A stretch of 64,000 nt of DNA from UBA6115 sp050953005 (GCA_050953005.1 JBMNLV010000014.1:108313-172312), one strand, 5' to 3'. Positions 17,257 through 26,939 are shown, counted from the first letter of the stretch. Translations and numbers: made by a program. Notes: a model not told the origin generated them from the letters alone.

Positions 17257-18893
17257 TTAGTGTCTGCTGAACAACTCCAAACACAAGACAAATCCACATC
17301 TTCCGGCCATTTTCTGGTATCATGTGTGCAAGGATAATTGCAGAAAGCACGCAAAACCCTTGCACTTGAACTGGAGATGAAACGGTATGTACGAGAAGAA
17401 AGCACGCCAGGCGACCTTTTTTGAAGACGCGACGCTGTTTGGTGGCGTCAGGCTGAATTCCGAGAACAGATGGGTAAGGATGTCGGAGCTCATCCCCTGG
17501 GAAGTCTTTGAGGAGCGGTATGCTGCACTGTTTAGCAACCCCCGGGAGGGGAAGCCGGCAAAGTCGGCCCGGATGGCCATCGGCTCTTTGATTATCAAGA
17601 AGCGCTATGGTTTTTCAGATGAGGACACGGTGGAAGAGATCCGGGAGAACCCCTATCTGCAGTACTTCCTGGGGTTTGCGGAATATACCAACGTCAGGCC
17701 CTTTGACCCCAGCGTGATGACGTGGTTTCGGGAGCGGATCACGCCGGAGATGTTGTCAGAGTTGAATGACTATGTGATTGGCCGTAAAAAGGTGAAAGCA
17801 GAAAAGGAGCCTGGTTCCGATGACGACAATCATGATGACGCTGACAGTGAGGGAGGAGGCCCGGTCAACCGAGGGACGCTGATCCTGGACGCGACCTGTG
17901 TTCCGCAGAACATCCGTTTTCCCACCGATGCTTCGCTGCTCAACGAAGGGCGGGAGCTGCTGGAAGGGATGATTGATACAGCGCACAAGGCAGGCGCAAC
18001 GGAAGGTAATAAGCCCAGAACCTACCGGAACCTGGCCAGGCGGGACTGGCTGCGGTTTGCCCGGGACCGGAAACCAACGCGCAAGAAGATTCGCAAAGCG
18101 ATTCGTCAGCAGCTGGGCTATGTCAAACGGAACCTCGGTTATCTGGAAGCCATCCTGAGCAAATATCCGGACGCGCTGAGCGCAAAGGAGCTGGAGCGCA
18201 TGGCAGTGATCCAGCTGCTGTACGCGCAGCAGCAGGAGATGTATGACAGCAATACGCACCGGGTGGATGACCGGATTGTAAGCCTGCACCAGCCCTGGGT
18301 GCGACCGATTGTTCGGGGCAAGGCGGCAGTGTCGGTGGAGTTCGGTGCGAAGGTGGCGCTGAGCCTGAGCGATGGCTATGCGAGGATTGAGGAAATCTCG
18401 TGGGATGCCTTCAACGAAAGCAAAACACTGATGGCTTCGATGGAGCGATACAAGGAGCAAACGGGCCACTATCCGGAGCGGGGACTGGTAGACAGGATCT
18501 ACCGAACGAGGGAGAATCTCACCTGGTGCAGGGAGCGTGGCATCCGGTTGAATGGTCCCAAACTGGGACGACCACCCAAAGACCGACAGGTGTATGAGGA
18601 AGCGCTGGCACTGGAGCGACAGGAGTCAGGAGAGCGGAGTCATATTGAGGGATGTATCGGTGTTTGCAAGCGCCGATATGGGCTTGATCTGGTGATGATG
18701 CGGCAGAAACACACCAGCGAGGTGGACATTCATGCCGCCATCCTGACCCGGAACCTGTTCAGGCGGCTGAGGCTCTACATTTGGCTCTTTTTGGCAGCGC
18801 TATTTCGCCGGTCGGAAAGCACAAAAACAGACACGCCGGTACCGTTGGCGTGCCTGTGTGGCTGAATTGTTGGTTATTCAGGAGACACTAATT
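17257..18893 (+). mobile_element. insertion sequence, IS5/IS1182-like
   Basis: About 1.64 kb bounded by inverted ends: TTAGTGTCTGCTGAACAAC at the left and the reverse of GTTATTCAGGAGACACTAA at the right, matching at 17 of 19 positions. One transposase gene fills it. I could not define a target duplication with certainty. The left end is 20/20 identical to an isolated end at 29187-29206 in opposite orientation. Confidence 0.82.
17387..18865 (+). CDS. DDE transposase, IS5/IS1182-like
   Basis: A 492-residue transposase. The N-terminal DUF772-type region has NRWVRMSELIPWEVFEERYA and IIKKRYGFSDEDTVEEIREN. An acidic insert (GSDDDNHDDADSEGGG) precedes the first catalytic Asp in LILDATCVPQNIRFPTD. 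DRIYRTRENLTWCRERGIRL supplies the second catalytic region and ERSHIEGCIGVCKRRYGLD the glutamate, followed by the usual Arg-rich stretch. It is intact and likely active. The hydrophobic tail (YIWLFLAALFRR) is odd for a transposase. It reads plus, divergent from the sugar operon it interrupts. Confidence 0.88.
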   Translation: MYEKKARQATFFEDATLFGGVRLNSENRWVRMSELIPWEVFEERYAALFSNPREGKPAKSARMAIGSLIIKKRYGFSDEDTVEEIRENPYLQYFLGFAEYTNVRPFDPSVMTWFRERITPEMLSELNDYVIGRKKVKAEKEPGSDDDNHDDADSEGGGPVNRGTLILDATCVPQNIRFPTDASLLNEGRELLEGMIDTAHKAGATEGNKPRTYRNLARRDWLRFARDRKPTRKKIRKAIRQQLGYVKRNLGYLEAILSKYPDALSAKELERMAVIQLLYAQQQEMYDSNTHRVDDRIVSLHQPWVRPIVRGKAAVSVEFGAKVALSLSDGYARIEEISWDAFNESKTLMASMERYKEQTGHYPERGLVDRIYRTRENLTWCRERGIRLNGPKLGRPPKDRQVYEEALALERQESGERSHIEGCIGVCKRRYGLDLVMMRQKHTSEVDIHAAILTRNLFRRLRLYIWLFLAALFRRSESTKTDTPVPLACLCG

Positions 18894-18920
18894 ATAATGA
18901 CTTTTGCCTGAATTGTCCAT

Positions 18921-18944
18921 ATATTTGCCTGGAAAGGCAAATAT
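18921..18944. repeat. 10-bp perfect palindrome with GGAA loop
   Basis: ATATTTGCCT (18921-18930) and AGGCAAATAT (18935-18944) are perfectly complementary around GGAA. It lies just outside the right IS end, in DNA that was upstream of the sugar operon before the insertion. It could be that operon's regulator site or a small RNA hairpin. Confidence 0.4.
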
Positions 18945-19028
18945 AACCTGATAGACAGACAATATAATGCTCTTGTGCTTACATGAATTTATATTGCATC
19001 CTAAGCAACTAAGGATTCAAATTGCCCA

Positions 19029-19102
19029 GCAAGGAAGGAAACCGTTGGCATCGCTGGGCTACGCTGAGGCTGACTGACACAGCAGGACGATCAAAGACCC
19101 GG
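19029..19102 (+). repeat. 74-nt dispersed repeat, copy 1
   Basis: GCAAGGAAGGAAACCG ... GCTACGCTGAGGCTGACTGA ... GATCAAAGACCCGG. A clearly related 75-nt copy lies at 35336-35410 on the minus strand. It sits in the intergenic space right after the 3' end of the efflux operon. No protein is encoded; it may be a structured RNA or a miniature element. Confidence 0.55.
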
Positions 19103-19142
19103 TACAAAGCAAGAAAATTGGAATCAATACAAGCCCTTTGGC

Positions 19143-20021
19143 TCAGGGATCTTGCCTGGAGAGGATGATACGCCCTTCCTCTATCCGAACAGTAAAATAG
19201 CGCGTGTTATCCATGCGGATTTGTTCCAGGACATCCTGGGGCAATTGAAGGAAACCTCTGTCATCCACCACAATCAGTTCATGGCTTGGCCTATCCAAAA
19301 TGTTTTCCGGAAAATTCTGTTCCAGCCCCAGCCCGAATGCTTCCTGTACTATACGGCCATCATGGATGAAAATAGTTCGGTCTGTTGAGGCCGCTACCTT
19401 GGGGTCATGGGTTACAATCAAGACTGTCAGGTTAAATTCCTTCCGCATGGCGCGCATCAGTGTAAGGATGCTTTCCGCGGTTTGTGTATCCAATGCGCCT
19501 GTCGGCTCATCCGCCAGCAATATGCTGGGTTTGTTCGCCAAAGCGACTGCCAGGGCGACCCTTTGCTGTTCTCCGCCGGACAGCTCGCTTGGATACTTTT
19601 TGTGCAATCCTGACAAGCCAACACTATCCAGCAGATGCCTGGCCCACTTTCTGTCCCTGTGGCCGGCAACCATCATCGCCAGTTCCACATTCTCCAGCGC
19701 ATTGAGGTACGTGACCAGATTGCGGGCTGTGTTTTGCCATACAAAACCAACCCTTCGCCTGCGATGCCAATTCAGTTCCCGCCCGGTCAATTTGTTCATA
19801 TCCTTTCCGTCCACAATGACCTGCCCGGCGGTGGCCTGATCCAATCCGCCAATCAAGTTGAGAAGGGTGGATTTTCCGCTGCCGCTGCTGCCAACTACAG
19901 CAACCATGGATCCCTGCCGAACTTTCAGGCTCAGGCCGCTCAAGGCGATGACCTCGATCCCCTTCGCTTTATAAATCCTGATGACATCTTTCAGTCTGAT
20001 GATATCGTTCATTTCAGTCAT
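19143..20021 (-). CDS. ABC transporter ATP-binding protein, MacB/LolD-type, with C-terminal extension
   Basis: About 292 residues. Walker A GSSGSGKST is at residues 44-52, the Q-loop is in GFVWQNTARN, the signature is LSGGEQQRVAL, and Walker B with the D-loop is ILLADEPTGALD, followed by the H-loop VTHD. About 60 residues beyond the normal ATPase domain (ENILDRPSHELIVVDDRGFLQL and onward) form a small extra domain of unknown role. ATG 20021 is chosen because it overlaps the previous stop by 8 bp; a 15-residue longer frame has no good start context. It is last in an operon with another ATPase, an FtsX permease and an adaptor lipoprotein, which suggests an exporter or lipoprotein-type mechanotransmission machine. 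Confidence 0.9.
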   Translation of the reverse strand: MTEMNDIIRLKDVIRIYKAKGIEVIALSGLSLKVRQGSMVAVVGSSGSGKSTLLNLIGGLDQATAGQVIVDGKDMNKLTGRELNWHRRRRVGFVWQNTARNLVTYLNALENVELAMMVAGHRDRKWARHLLDSVGLSGLHKKYPSELSGGEQQRVALAVALANKPSILLADEPTGALDTQTAESILTLMRAMRKEFNLTVLIVTHDPKVAASTDRTIFIHDGRIVQEAFGLGLEQNFPENILDRPSHELIVVDDRGFLQLPQDVLEQIRMDNTRYFTVRIEEGRIILSRQDP

Positions 20022-20697
20022 CAGAGGCAATCCTTCCGTTCTCCAGTGTACAAACACGGCTGGCAAATGGAAGAACCAAGGGATTGTGGGTGGTAATTAC
20101 CACACAGATGCCTTTTTCCACTGACAAGCGCACAAACAACTCCATCATCTGCAGACTTGTTTTTGTGTCCAGCATGGCGGTGGGCTCGTCTGCCAGCAGC
20201 AAAGAGGGATTCCGCGATACAGCCCGGGCGATGGCAACTCGCTGCTTTTCACCGCCAGACAGTTCGTCAGGCAGGTGCTTCATCCTGTCGCCAAGGCCCA
20301 CATAACTAAGCCACTTCTCACTCTCATTCCCTAGCCTGTTTTTGTGATGCGTTTCTAACCTCAGTGCGGCTTCCACATTCTCCCGGGCGGTCAAAAACGG
20401 AAAAAGCGCGAGCGATTGAAACACCATCCCAATCTCATTGCGCCGCAGTTTGTCCCGCTGCTCAGCACCCATGTCTGACAGGCTTTCGCCTTTGAAAAAC
20501 ACGCTTCCGCCTGTTGGCAAATCAAGCCCCGCCAACAGATTGAGCAAGGTGGTCTTACCGCTGCCGCTTCGGCCGCGGATGATCAGCAGTTCCCCGGCAT
20601 AGGCTTTCATACTAACCTCATTCAGGGCATAAAACGCCTTGTTACCTATCCGGTAGGCGCGGCTGGCGGATATGGTACTCGCTATTGGCTGCACCAT
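20014..20697 (-). CDS. ABC transporter ATP-binding protein, MacB/LolD-type
   Basis: A 227-residue ATPase: Walker A GRSGSGKTT at residues 42-50, Q-loop VFQSLALFPFL, signature LSGGEKQRVAI, Walker B LLLADEPTAMLD and H-loop ITTHN. Its ATG directly follows the TGA of the FtsX permease gene, with GGGAGG inside the permease end. It overlaps the next ATPase by 8 bp. Two different ATPases for one large permease suggest that they form a heterodimer, which is less common than the homodimer of MacB-type systems. Confidence 0.9.
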   Translation of the reverse strand: MVQPIASTISASRAYRIGNKAFYALNEVSMKAYAGELLIIRGRSGSGKTTLLNLLAGLDLPTGGSVFFKGESLSDMGAEQRDKLRRNEIGMVFQSLALFPFLTARENVEAALRLETHHKNRLGNESEKWLSYVGLGDRMKHLPDELSGGEKQRVAIARAVSRNPSLLLADEPTAMLDTKTSLQMMELFVRLSVEKGICVVITTHNPLVLPFASRVCTLENGRIASDD

Positions 20698-23574
20698 TCA
20701 ATCCTCCCCTAATTTGATAGCCTGTGCTATTCTCATTCGCTTTATCTTGTATCCCAGATAAACCCAGCAAACAACAAGGATGAAACCGATAATCGCCAGG
20801 ATGAGCCATCTGTCGCTGGACAGGAGGCGTACCCTGAATGGTAGGGACTGCGCCTGCGCAGCTGCGTGCTCAAACATGGGTACAAACATTCTGCTGCCCA
20901 GGCTTCCGATCAACAAACCCCAAACAAAGGCAGCCACACTGGTGAGCAGTTGTTCCAGCAGCAGCATTCCGAACAGCTGGCGCACAGAAAAACCCATCGC
21001 ACGTTGCAGCCCCAATTGCAGCTGGTTCATGCGCAAATACATTTGCCAATACAGTATAAATCCAAGCATGCATACGATAGCGCTTGCAATGAAGCCCAGG
21101 CTCATTGCGCCGTTGACGGCGATTCTTGTAGCGCCATTGATCAGCGCGGTGTTCTCCTGTCGAAAATCCCGCAAGAAAACCGGCCTGATGTTCTTGTCAG
21201 CCATATCGGCATACAGCGCGCGAGAATCGGCTGCCGGCAGCAATTTGAGCCAGATTTCGTAAGGCTCCACAGCAAGCAGGGATTGGATTGCGTTCAAGTC
21301 CGCCACCACCAGCATCTTCCCCTCCATGTAAGTGGCTGAGGCGTCCCAGCCCGGCCAGTGCCTGATGATGCCGGCTACGCGGAAAGTTGCGGTGTCGCTG
21401 CCCTCCCAGCGCAGGCTGACCCAGTCATCCATACGCAGGTCCAGGCGCTGGGACAGGGAGGTTGAAATAAGAATATTGCGTTCATCCATGGAAATGGCGT
21501 TGAGATAGTCATAAAAGTGAGCAACCCAGAGGTCGTCCCGATACCAGGCGACTCTTCCAAAATCCGCCGGGTCAATGCCCATGAGCTGCACGTTGCCTAT
21601 GGTTCTTGCACTGGAAACTTGAATGGCGCTGCGATTAAAAACCCGTGTAACATGCTGAACGCCTGCCAGGTTCCTAAAAGGCAAAAAAGATGGTTCCTGG
21701 AAACGATACCTGACAGGCGCTACAGCCGCCTTCTCCATGCCCTGCTGTTGTGCGGGTATTGCAACCCCCGGGCTGCCCTGGCGCGGCCAGTTGACAGCAA
21801 GCCTGACATCGGCACCAATCTGGTAAGCTAACCGGTCAGATTCATTGTCATTGAGCGTGCGTGCGGCAGACGCGCTGAACACTCCAATTGCGATGGTTAG
21901 GGAAAGCAAAATCATGATGTAGTGATAATTACGGTTGTTTCGGCTGACACGCAGCAAGGTCAGATAGACGCCAGCACCCCACAAACTTCGGCCGATGCGG
22001 AAAATCAGCCTGACAAGTAAAGGGTGAAGGCGCAAAAAAACCATGGTAGAACACACAACAAAGAACGGCATCATCATGAAGATTAGCGGGTTGATTTCGC
22101 CTGTGGCGGAGGAAAGCCATTCCGGGCGTGTTTTTAACAGATACCAAGCCAACAGGCTGACAAGAAAAAGCAAAATATCCAGCCCCAACCGGCTCCACCA
22201 GGGCGCTTTTGCATCCCGAACCAGGTTGCGCTGCAGCTGGAAGATGGACCTGCTCTGCCTTCGTACCGCCGGAATGAGCAGCGTCAGCAAAGAGAGCAGC
22301 AAAGCGGTAGCGCAGTAGAAGTAACCCTCCAGGCTGGTTCTCGCTCTAGGTACACTGCGGGCAACGAAGGATAAGAACCCGTTGACGGAGCCAAGAAGTG
22401 TGGACATTCCCACAGAAAGAGGCGGTCCAAGCAACATGGCCACTGATGACAGCAGCAGACCGAGAATCAGGTAATTGATGAGCAGGAACTTTTTACCGGC
22501 TCCACGGCTCACTTGCACTGCAATCTCGCCTGCGTCACTTTCTACCACCATCCCTGAGACCATTGCCATATACATCAGTAACATCAGCAATACCGGAATG
22601 TTGAGCATCCACAATGTTGTCTTCAAAGACTTCTCTTGCTGCGCAAAGGTTGAAGCCAGACTGAGCACAGGCATGTCAAAACTGCCGCCATACGGAAACA
22701 ACTTGCGGTTAAGGTTCTTTTCACGGGCAGAGAGGTTTTGCAAGCCTGCTGACAGAAGCTCCACGTGTTCAAAAGCAAAAAAGCTTCTCAACGAAGCGGC
22801 GAGCAGAGGGGTACCCATTAACACTTCCTGCGTATCCTCCGGGCGCATCATCAGGGATTCCCTGAACATGACCGGTTTGAAGAAATTCCAAGCGAGTGCC
22901 TGTTCAGGGTTGAGGTCGAAGGTGCCGCTGATTCTAACCAAGATTGGCGTGTGACTCCTGTCGAGTCTGGGATAACAACTGACCACGCTGCCCACTTGCG
23001 CGTCCATGAAAAGGAGCGCTTCTTCTGTTGCCAGCACCTCAAACACACCGTCTTGGGGCGCTTGGGGATAGTTTCCCCGCAACAGAGTAATGTTGGTGTC
23101 CATGCCGCCAAGCGTCTGAAGCCTGCCGGTTTTCGGGGTTGTTTTACTGTCCATGACAACCATCTGCATTGCGATGGATGCCAGGTTATCCAACCGCATC
23201 AATTCCTGCAAACCCAGTTCACTGCCCAATCGATCCAGGACAATACCAACTCCTTGTATGCTGGCGCGACGCTGTTCCAGCAGGGCAAGCACCTTGGCGT
23301 TCTTTAAGGCCGGCTGACCGGCTAGTTCCAACTCCTTGAGTGTTCCCAACACCTCGTTTTCATTATAAAAAGCGGTCACTAACGCGATGCCGGGATAGAG
23401 TCCGGTCTCGTTTTGATAGTTTTCCAGCTCCTTTAGGAAAGTGCGGTTCAGACTTATTCCCGCATAGGTGGGCACCAACGCTACCAGGGCGCTGACCAAC
23501 AGCATTCCTGCAAGCAGGCTGGCTGCCAATCCCCGGTTGTTCAGAATTTTTTTTATTGCCGCAAGGATTGCCAT
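20698..23574 (-). CDS. large FtsX-like ABC permease
   Basis: A 958-residue membrane protein with an N-terminal span (GLAASLLAGMLLVSALVALVP), a large extracytoplasmic domain, a cluster of membrane segments from about 320 to 590, a second outside domain (about 600-790) and three C-terminal spans ending FILVVCWVYLGYKIKRM. This is the duplicated FtsX layout (about 10 spans) of long-type exporters rather than the 4-span MacB layout. It is encoded between an adaptor lipoprotein gene (12 bp upstream) and two ATPase genes. The most likely role is export of a peptide, lipid or glycan, or work on lipoproteins in the outer leaflet. Substrate not predictable. Confidence 0.85.
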   Translation of the reverse strand: MAILAAIKKILNNRGLAASLLAGMLLVSALVALVPTYAGISLNRTFLKELENYQNETGLYPGIALVTAFYNENEVLGTLKELELAGQPALKNAKVLALLEQRRASIQGVGIVLDRLGSELGLQELMRLDNLASIAMQMVVMDSKTTPKTGRLQTLGGMDTNITLLRGNYPQAPQDGVFEVLATEEALLFMDAQVGSVVSCYPRLDRSHTPILVRISGTFDLNPEQALAWNFFKPVMFRESLMMRPEDTQEVLMGTPLLAASLRSFFAFEHVELLSAGLQNLSAREKNLNRKLFPYGGSFDMPVLSLASTFAQQEKSLKTTLWMLNIPVLLMLLMYMAMVSGMVVESDAGEIAVQVSRGAGKKFLLINYLILGLLLSSVAMLLGPPLSVGMSTLLGSVNGFLSFVARSVPRARTSLEGYFYCATALLLSLLTLLIPAVRRQSRSIFQLQRNLVRDAKAPWWSRLGLDILLFLVSLLAWYLLKTRPEWLSSATGEINPLIFMMMPFFVVCSTMVFLRLHPLLVRLIFRIGRSLWGAGVYLTLLRVSRNNRNYHYIMILLSLTIAIGVFSASAARTLNDNESDRLAYQIGADVRLAVNWPRQGSPGVAIPAQQQGMEKAAVAPVRYRFQEPSFLPFRNLAGVQHVTRVFNRSAIQVSSARTIGNVQLMGIDPADFGRVAWYRDDLWVAHFYDYLNAISMDERNILISTSLSQRLDLRMDDWVSLRWEGSDTATFRVAGIIRHWPGWDASATYMEGKMLVVADLNAIQSLLAVEPYEIWLKLLPAADSRALYADMADKNIRPVFLRDFRQENTALINGATRIAVNGAMSLGFIASAIVCMLGFILYWQMYLRMNQLQLGLQRAMGFSVRQLFGMLLLEQLLTSVAAFVWGLLIGSLGSRMFVPMFEHAAAQAQSLPFRVRLLSSDRWLILAIIGFILVVCWVYLGYKIKRMRIAQAIKLGED

Positions 23575-23586
23575 ATAGATGTGTCC

Positions 23587-24564
23587 CTATTTCAGAATAA
23601 CAGTCATGCCTTCAGACAGTCCGGCGCGTATCTCTACCATGGTTGTGGTCTCCAGTCCGGTCTCCACATTATATTCCCGGCGCACACTATCCTCCAAAAC
23701 CTGAACATAGGTTTGACCAAGCGCGGTACGCAGCCCACGCCTGGGAATCAACAGGGTGTTTTTGCTTTGCTGGACGGTAATCTGGATCCGTACCAGCGTA
23801 CCAATGTCTAAGCCGTCCGGCAACGAATCCGGTTTGATGATGACTGCATCACGCAGGCGCTCCTCTGCAGTGGCTGGTACATTATCCGGAGAAAGGATGA
23901 CTTGTCCGGCAAAAATATACTCATTGACCATTAAGCTGGCAGGCATCCCGGTGCGAACCTTGCGCAAGGAAGAGGACTGTGCGTAAACTGCCATCTGGCC
24001 TGAAACCGCGATAGTTGCAATCGTACGGAAGGGTTCAATGACTTCTCCCTGCTTTATGTTGTCAGTGAAAAGAACCAGGCCGTCATGCCTGCTGAGCAGC
24101 TGACAGTCCGCCAGCTTCCCTTCCAGCCGTGAAAGCGCCAGCTGCTCATTGTCAAGTTCCAATTGCCTTGCTTCTTTATCAGTGTGCTTACTCTGTTCAA
24201 GCCTGATTTCCGCCAAACGCACTAGGTTGCGTTGCACCGCTATCAGGTATTCCAAATCTCCCGGATCAGCCTGCGCGATGATATCGCCTGCCTTGACCTG
24301 ATCACCTGCCTTCACCGCAATGGATTTTAGACGCAACCCATCAGTGTCAAAGAAGAGGCTCGCCTGTTCCTGGGCAGTCAGCACTCCGTTAATGATTACC
24401 TGCTCGGCAATGTCCCCGCGTTCCACCAGCGCAGTTTCGTATTGTATATCGGTTTGTCGCTCCACCAGCGGTGGAAGCAGGACCTCTTCCTCACGTGGAA
24501 ACAGCGAGCAACCGCTTAAAACAAAGCAAGACAGGATAAGCAACAGAACCTTAATCTTTTTCAT
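23587..24564 (-). CDS. HlyD/RND-type periplasmic adaptor lipoprotein
   Basis: A 325-residue lipoprotein: the N-terminus KKIKVLLLILSCFVLSGCS has a lipobox LSGC at 16-19. The adaptor core follows: VERGDIAEQVIINGVLTA and the biotinyl-lipoyl half GLRLKSIAVKAGDQVKAGDI, a helical hairpin (about 105-155, QRNLVRLAEIRLEQSKHTDK), the second lipoyl half (HDGLVLFTDNIKQGEVIEP) and beta-barrel (GTLVRIQITVQQSKNTLLIP). It links the FtsX permease to the cell envelope as in MacA-MacB-like Firmicute exporters. AGAAGGG precedes the ATG. It lies between a GH63-like hydrolase (25 bp) and the permease. Confidence 0.88.
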   Translation of the reverse strand: MKKIKVLLLILSCFVLSGCSLFPREEEVLLPPLVERQTDIQYETALVERGDIAEQVIINGVLTAQEQASLFFDTDGLRLKSIAVKAGDQVKAGDIIAQADPGDLEYLIAVQRNLVRLAEIRLEQSKHTDKEARQLELDNEQLALSRLEGKLADCQLLSRHDGLVLFTDNIKQGEVIEPFRTIATIAVSGQMAVYAQSSSLRKVRTGMPASLMVNEYIFAGQVILSPDNVPATAEERLRDAVIIKPDSLPDGLDIGTLVRIQITVQQSKNTLLIPRRGLRTALGQTYVQVLEDSVRREYNVETGLETTTMVEIRAGLSEGMTVILK

Positions 24565-24589
24565 CCCTTCTACCTCTGTTTTTCTGTCT

Positions 24590-26896
24590 TTATGAAATCA
24601 CAAGCTTTTCGCCCTTGCCAGCCGGCCAGGTTATGGAACAGCCTGTTAGTTCCTGACCATTGGCGCGAATGGCATGGCTTGGTGACGCGTAAAATTCCAG
24701 ATAAAGGAGAAGTGACCCGGATTGCTTGACCAACTCCAGATCAAAACGATAGGCGCCGTGCGAAAGGTTGCTTACAAAGTAGCTGCCATCCTTGAAGGTG
24801 TCCGGAAGCAAAGGACGCAATGAGAAGCTATGCCCCAGCGCGTCTTCCGGACGCAGACCAAGCAGATTTTCAATGACTAACAGAGGGCCTATGCAGCCCC
24901 AGCCATAATTTTCGCAGCCGGCTTGATCAAGGTCTGCGGAAAGGTTTTCGAGCGCGACGCCGGGAATGCGCATACAATATTTTTCTGGCAGCCCCGGCAT
25001 CTGCGGACCAGGGGTATGAAGCCGCCTGTCATTGCGCAGCCAGGCTTGGTCTAAAATGAGGTCGATAGCATGTACAGCTGCCGCCTGATCTCCCATTTCA
25101 TGCAGTGCTTCCACCAAGGCCTGAAGCAACGGCGGCCAGTAAGGCGCGTAACCCGGCCCGAACTCTCTTGCCTCCATTCTTTGCTCAAATAACTCAAAAA
25201 GCCAGCGCATGTTTTCCTTTTGCCATGGCAACGCCATCCCAAGGGCAACTGGCATGGTCAGCATAATATCGTGATGATGCGGGGTGATTATGGGCTTGCC
25301 AGACCGCGCGTCAAAATCGCGGAAACAACCGTCAACGAACATGCTCTCTACACGCTTGCGGCCCTTGGCCGCTTCCTCCGCCCAAGCTGCCTTATCCTCC
25401 ATTTTGCCAAGCAAATCTGCAAAAAAGGCCATGTCTTCCATTGCTGACGCCATGGCCGCTTCCAGGTCTGCTGTTCGAACACTGGTTGCGTTGGCCGCCT
25501 CCTTGATGCCTTTGCCCCGATTGTCCTCCGTGACAAAACGAATAGAACCATCCTGGCCGGATTCCCAGCTGTTATTGCAATGGTACCAGCCCTGTGTATC
25601 GGTTCGGTTATGTTTCCACCAGGAGATGCAGTCAGAAAGGAAGGGGTACAAGCGATTGATCCATTGGAGGTTTCCGCTTCTGGCCAGCAGGATGCGAATG
25701 GCACGCATAGGCATGCCCCAAATAGGTGCGGTGGCACATTCACTGCCGTCCTCACCAATCATGTTTACGCTGCCATCTTCCCGAGAACAAGGCACATGGA
25801 TGTCAGGGGCATCCACAAACAGGCCTTCCATGACCTCAAGCGCGGTGTCAATGTCCGCGTGGCTCAGGGTCAACATGTCGATGGAGGTTTCACCCATCAC
25901 TACCCTTGGATTCAGCGCCTGCATGCCGTCCCAGAGTCGCCGGTAAATGCCCCTGGGGTTGAAGATGTTCATTCGCAGCGTTTCATAGTCCATTACCCAG
26001 CCGCGCCGCCAGTGCGCAGGCCAGTCTCCCGTCAGCAAGGGGGCCCCCTGGTAAAATGCCGCGTCCTCATCTAATTTTTGCCTGAATGTACTTTCAGAAA
26101 CATCAAGCGCCAATGAAGCTTTCAGCCGTGCCGCCTTTTCATGGACACCACGGGCCAGCACCAAAGAGAGTATCTGCTCATCTCCTTCAACTTCTTGCAA
26201 TTCAAAGCGCAACATACCAGACACTGGGGCAGGAAGCCGCGTTGACAACGGGCTGCCATTCAAGGAAAGTAAGCCTTGCTGCCAGCTGCGGATGTCCTCT
26301 TCCGACCTGGCAATCACTGCGTCTTGGGGTTTCTGATTTCCTTTCATGCAGAAAACATCGCCATAAGCCAATATTTTACTGACAATTTCCCCCTCAACAA
26401 CGCGGGCAGTCGCGGCGTCCGAGCCCCACCAGGTGGCACCGTTCATGCCATATCGAAGCTGGACATCAAATTGAACATCCTTTGCCTTTCCATCAAAAAT
26501 GAACGAGGCCCGCAGCGCCAGGGCATCCTGGTCTATTAAAAACCAGCTCAGGGAGCAACGCACACCGCAGGCAATAAAATCATAGCTCATGATACGGGAG
26601 GAATGATAACGGGAAACGAGCGCAATGCCCGCCCGATCAAAATCGTCCCTTTCTGCCAGCAACAAGCCGTCAATGCGCAAACTGGGCAGCGCCATGCACA
26701 CATAGTTGTTGATGTTACGCAGCTTGTTCATTCCATAACCTGACAGCCCGCCAGTCCAAAAGGCAAAGCCAAGCGGGGGAACTGAGCGGACAAGCCCAAC
26801 TGGATTCAAGCCAGTGTGCCAGGGTGTATGCAAAAATCCGTAAGGCGTGTAATCGTCCATTGGAAAGCTCCTGTCCTGAGAACCTTGCCTCGTCAT
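24590..26896 (-). CDS. GH63-like (MGH1-type) glycoside hydrolase
   Basis: A 768-residue cytoplasmic protein with an N-terminal beta-rich domain (about 1-270) and a C-terminal (alpha/alpha)6 barrel. The signature NNSWESGQDGS at 441-451 corresponds to the W-[DE]-S-G-x-D family motif of GH63 and GH37 enzymes, where the Asp is the expected general acid. PHHHDIMLTMPVALGMALPW and CENYGWGCIGPL near 680 fit the barrel's later catalytic loop region. No signal peptide. AGGAGG lies 7 bases before the ATG. It is first in the minus-strand operon with the adaptor and ABC exporter genes, an odd partnership for an exo-glycosidase. The substrate is unknown; alpha-glucosides, mannosylglycerate or arabino-oligosaccharides are possible. 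Confidence 0.75.
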   Translation of the reverse strand: MTRQGSQDRSFPMDDYTPYGFLHTPWHTGLNPVGLVRSVPPLGFAFWTGGLSGYGMNKLRNINNYVCMALPSLRIDGLLLAERDDFDRAGIALVSRYHSSRIMSYDFIACGVRCSLSWFLIDQDALALRASFIFDGKAKDVQFDVQLRYGMNGATWWGSDAATARVVEGEIVSKILAYGDVFCMKGNQKPQDAVIARSEEDIRSWQQGLLSLNGSPLSTRLPAPVSGMLRFELQEVEGDEQILSLVLARGVHEKAARLKASLALDVSESTFRQKLDEDAAFYQGAPLLTGDWPAHWRRGWVMDYETLRMNIFNPRGIYRRLWDGMQALNPRVVMGETSIDMLTLSHADIDTALEVMEGLFVDAPDIHVPCSREDGSVNMIGEDGSECATAPIWGMPMRAIRILLARSGNLQWINRLYPFLSDCISWWKHNRTDTQGWYHCNNSWESGQDGSIRFVTEDNRGKGIKEAANATSVRTADLEAAMASAMEDMAFFADLLGKMEDKAAWAEEAAKGRKRVESMFVDGCFRDFDARSGKPIITPHHHDIMLTMPVALGMALPWQKENMRWLFELFEQRMEAREFGPGYAPYWPPLLQALVEALHEMGDQAAAVHAIDLILDQAWLRNDRRLHTPGPQMPGLPEKYCMRIPGVALENLSADLDQAGCENYGWGCIGPLLVIENLLGLRPEDALGHSFSLRPLLPDTFKDGSYFVSNLSHGAYRFDLELVKQSGSLLLYLEFYASPSHAIRANGQELTGCSITWPAGKGEKLVIS

Positions 26897-26939
26897 TGTG
26901 CAATCCTCCTCTATATGAGCCTGATGTCTGATTGTGATA

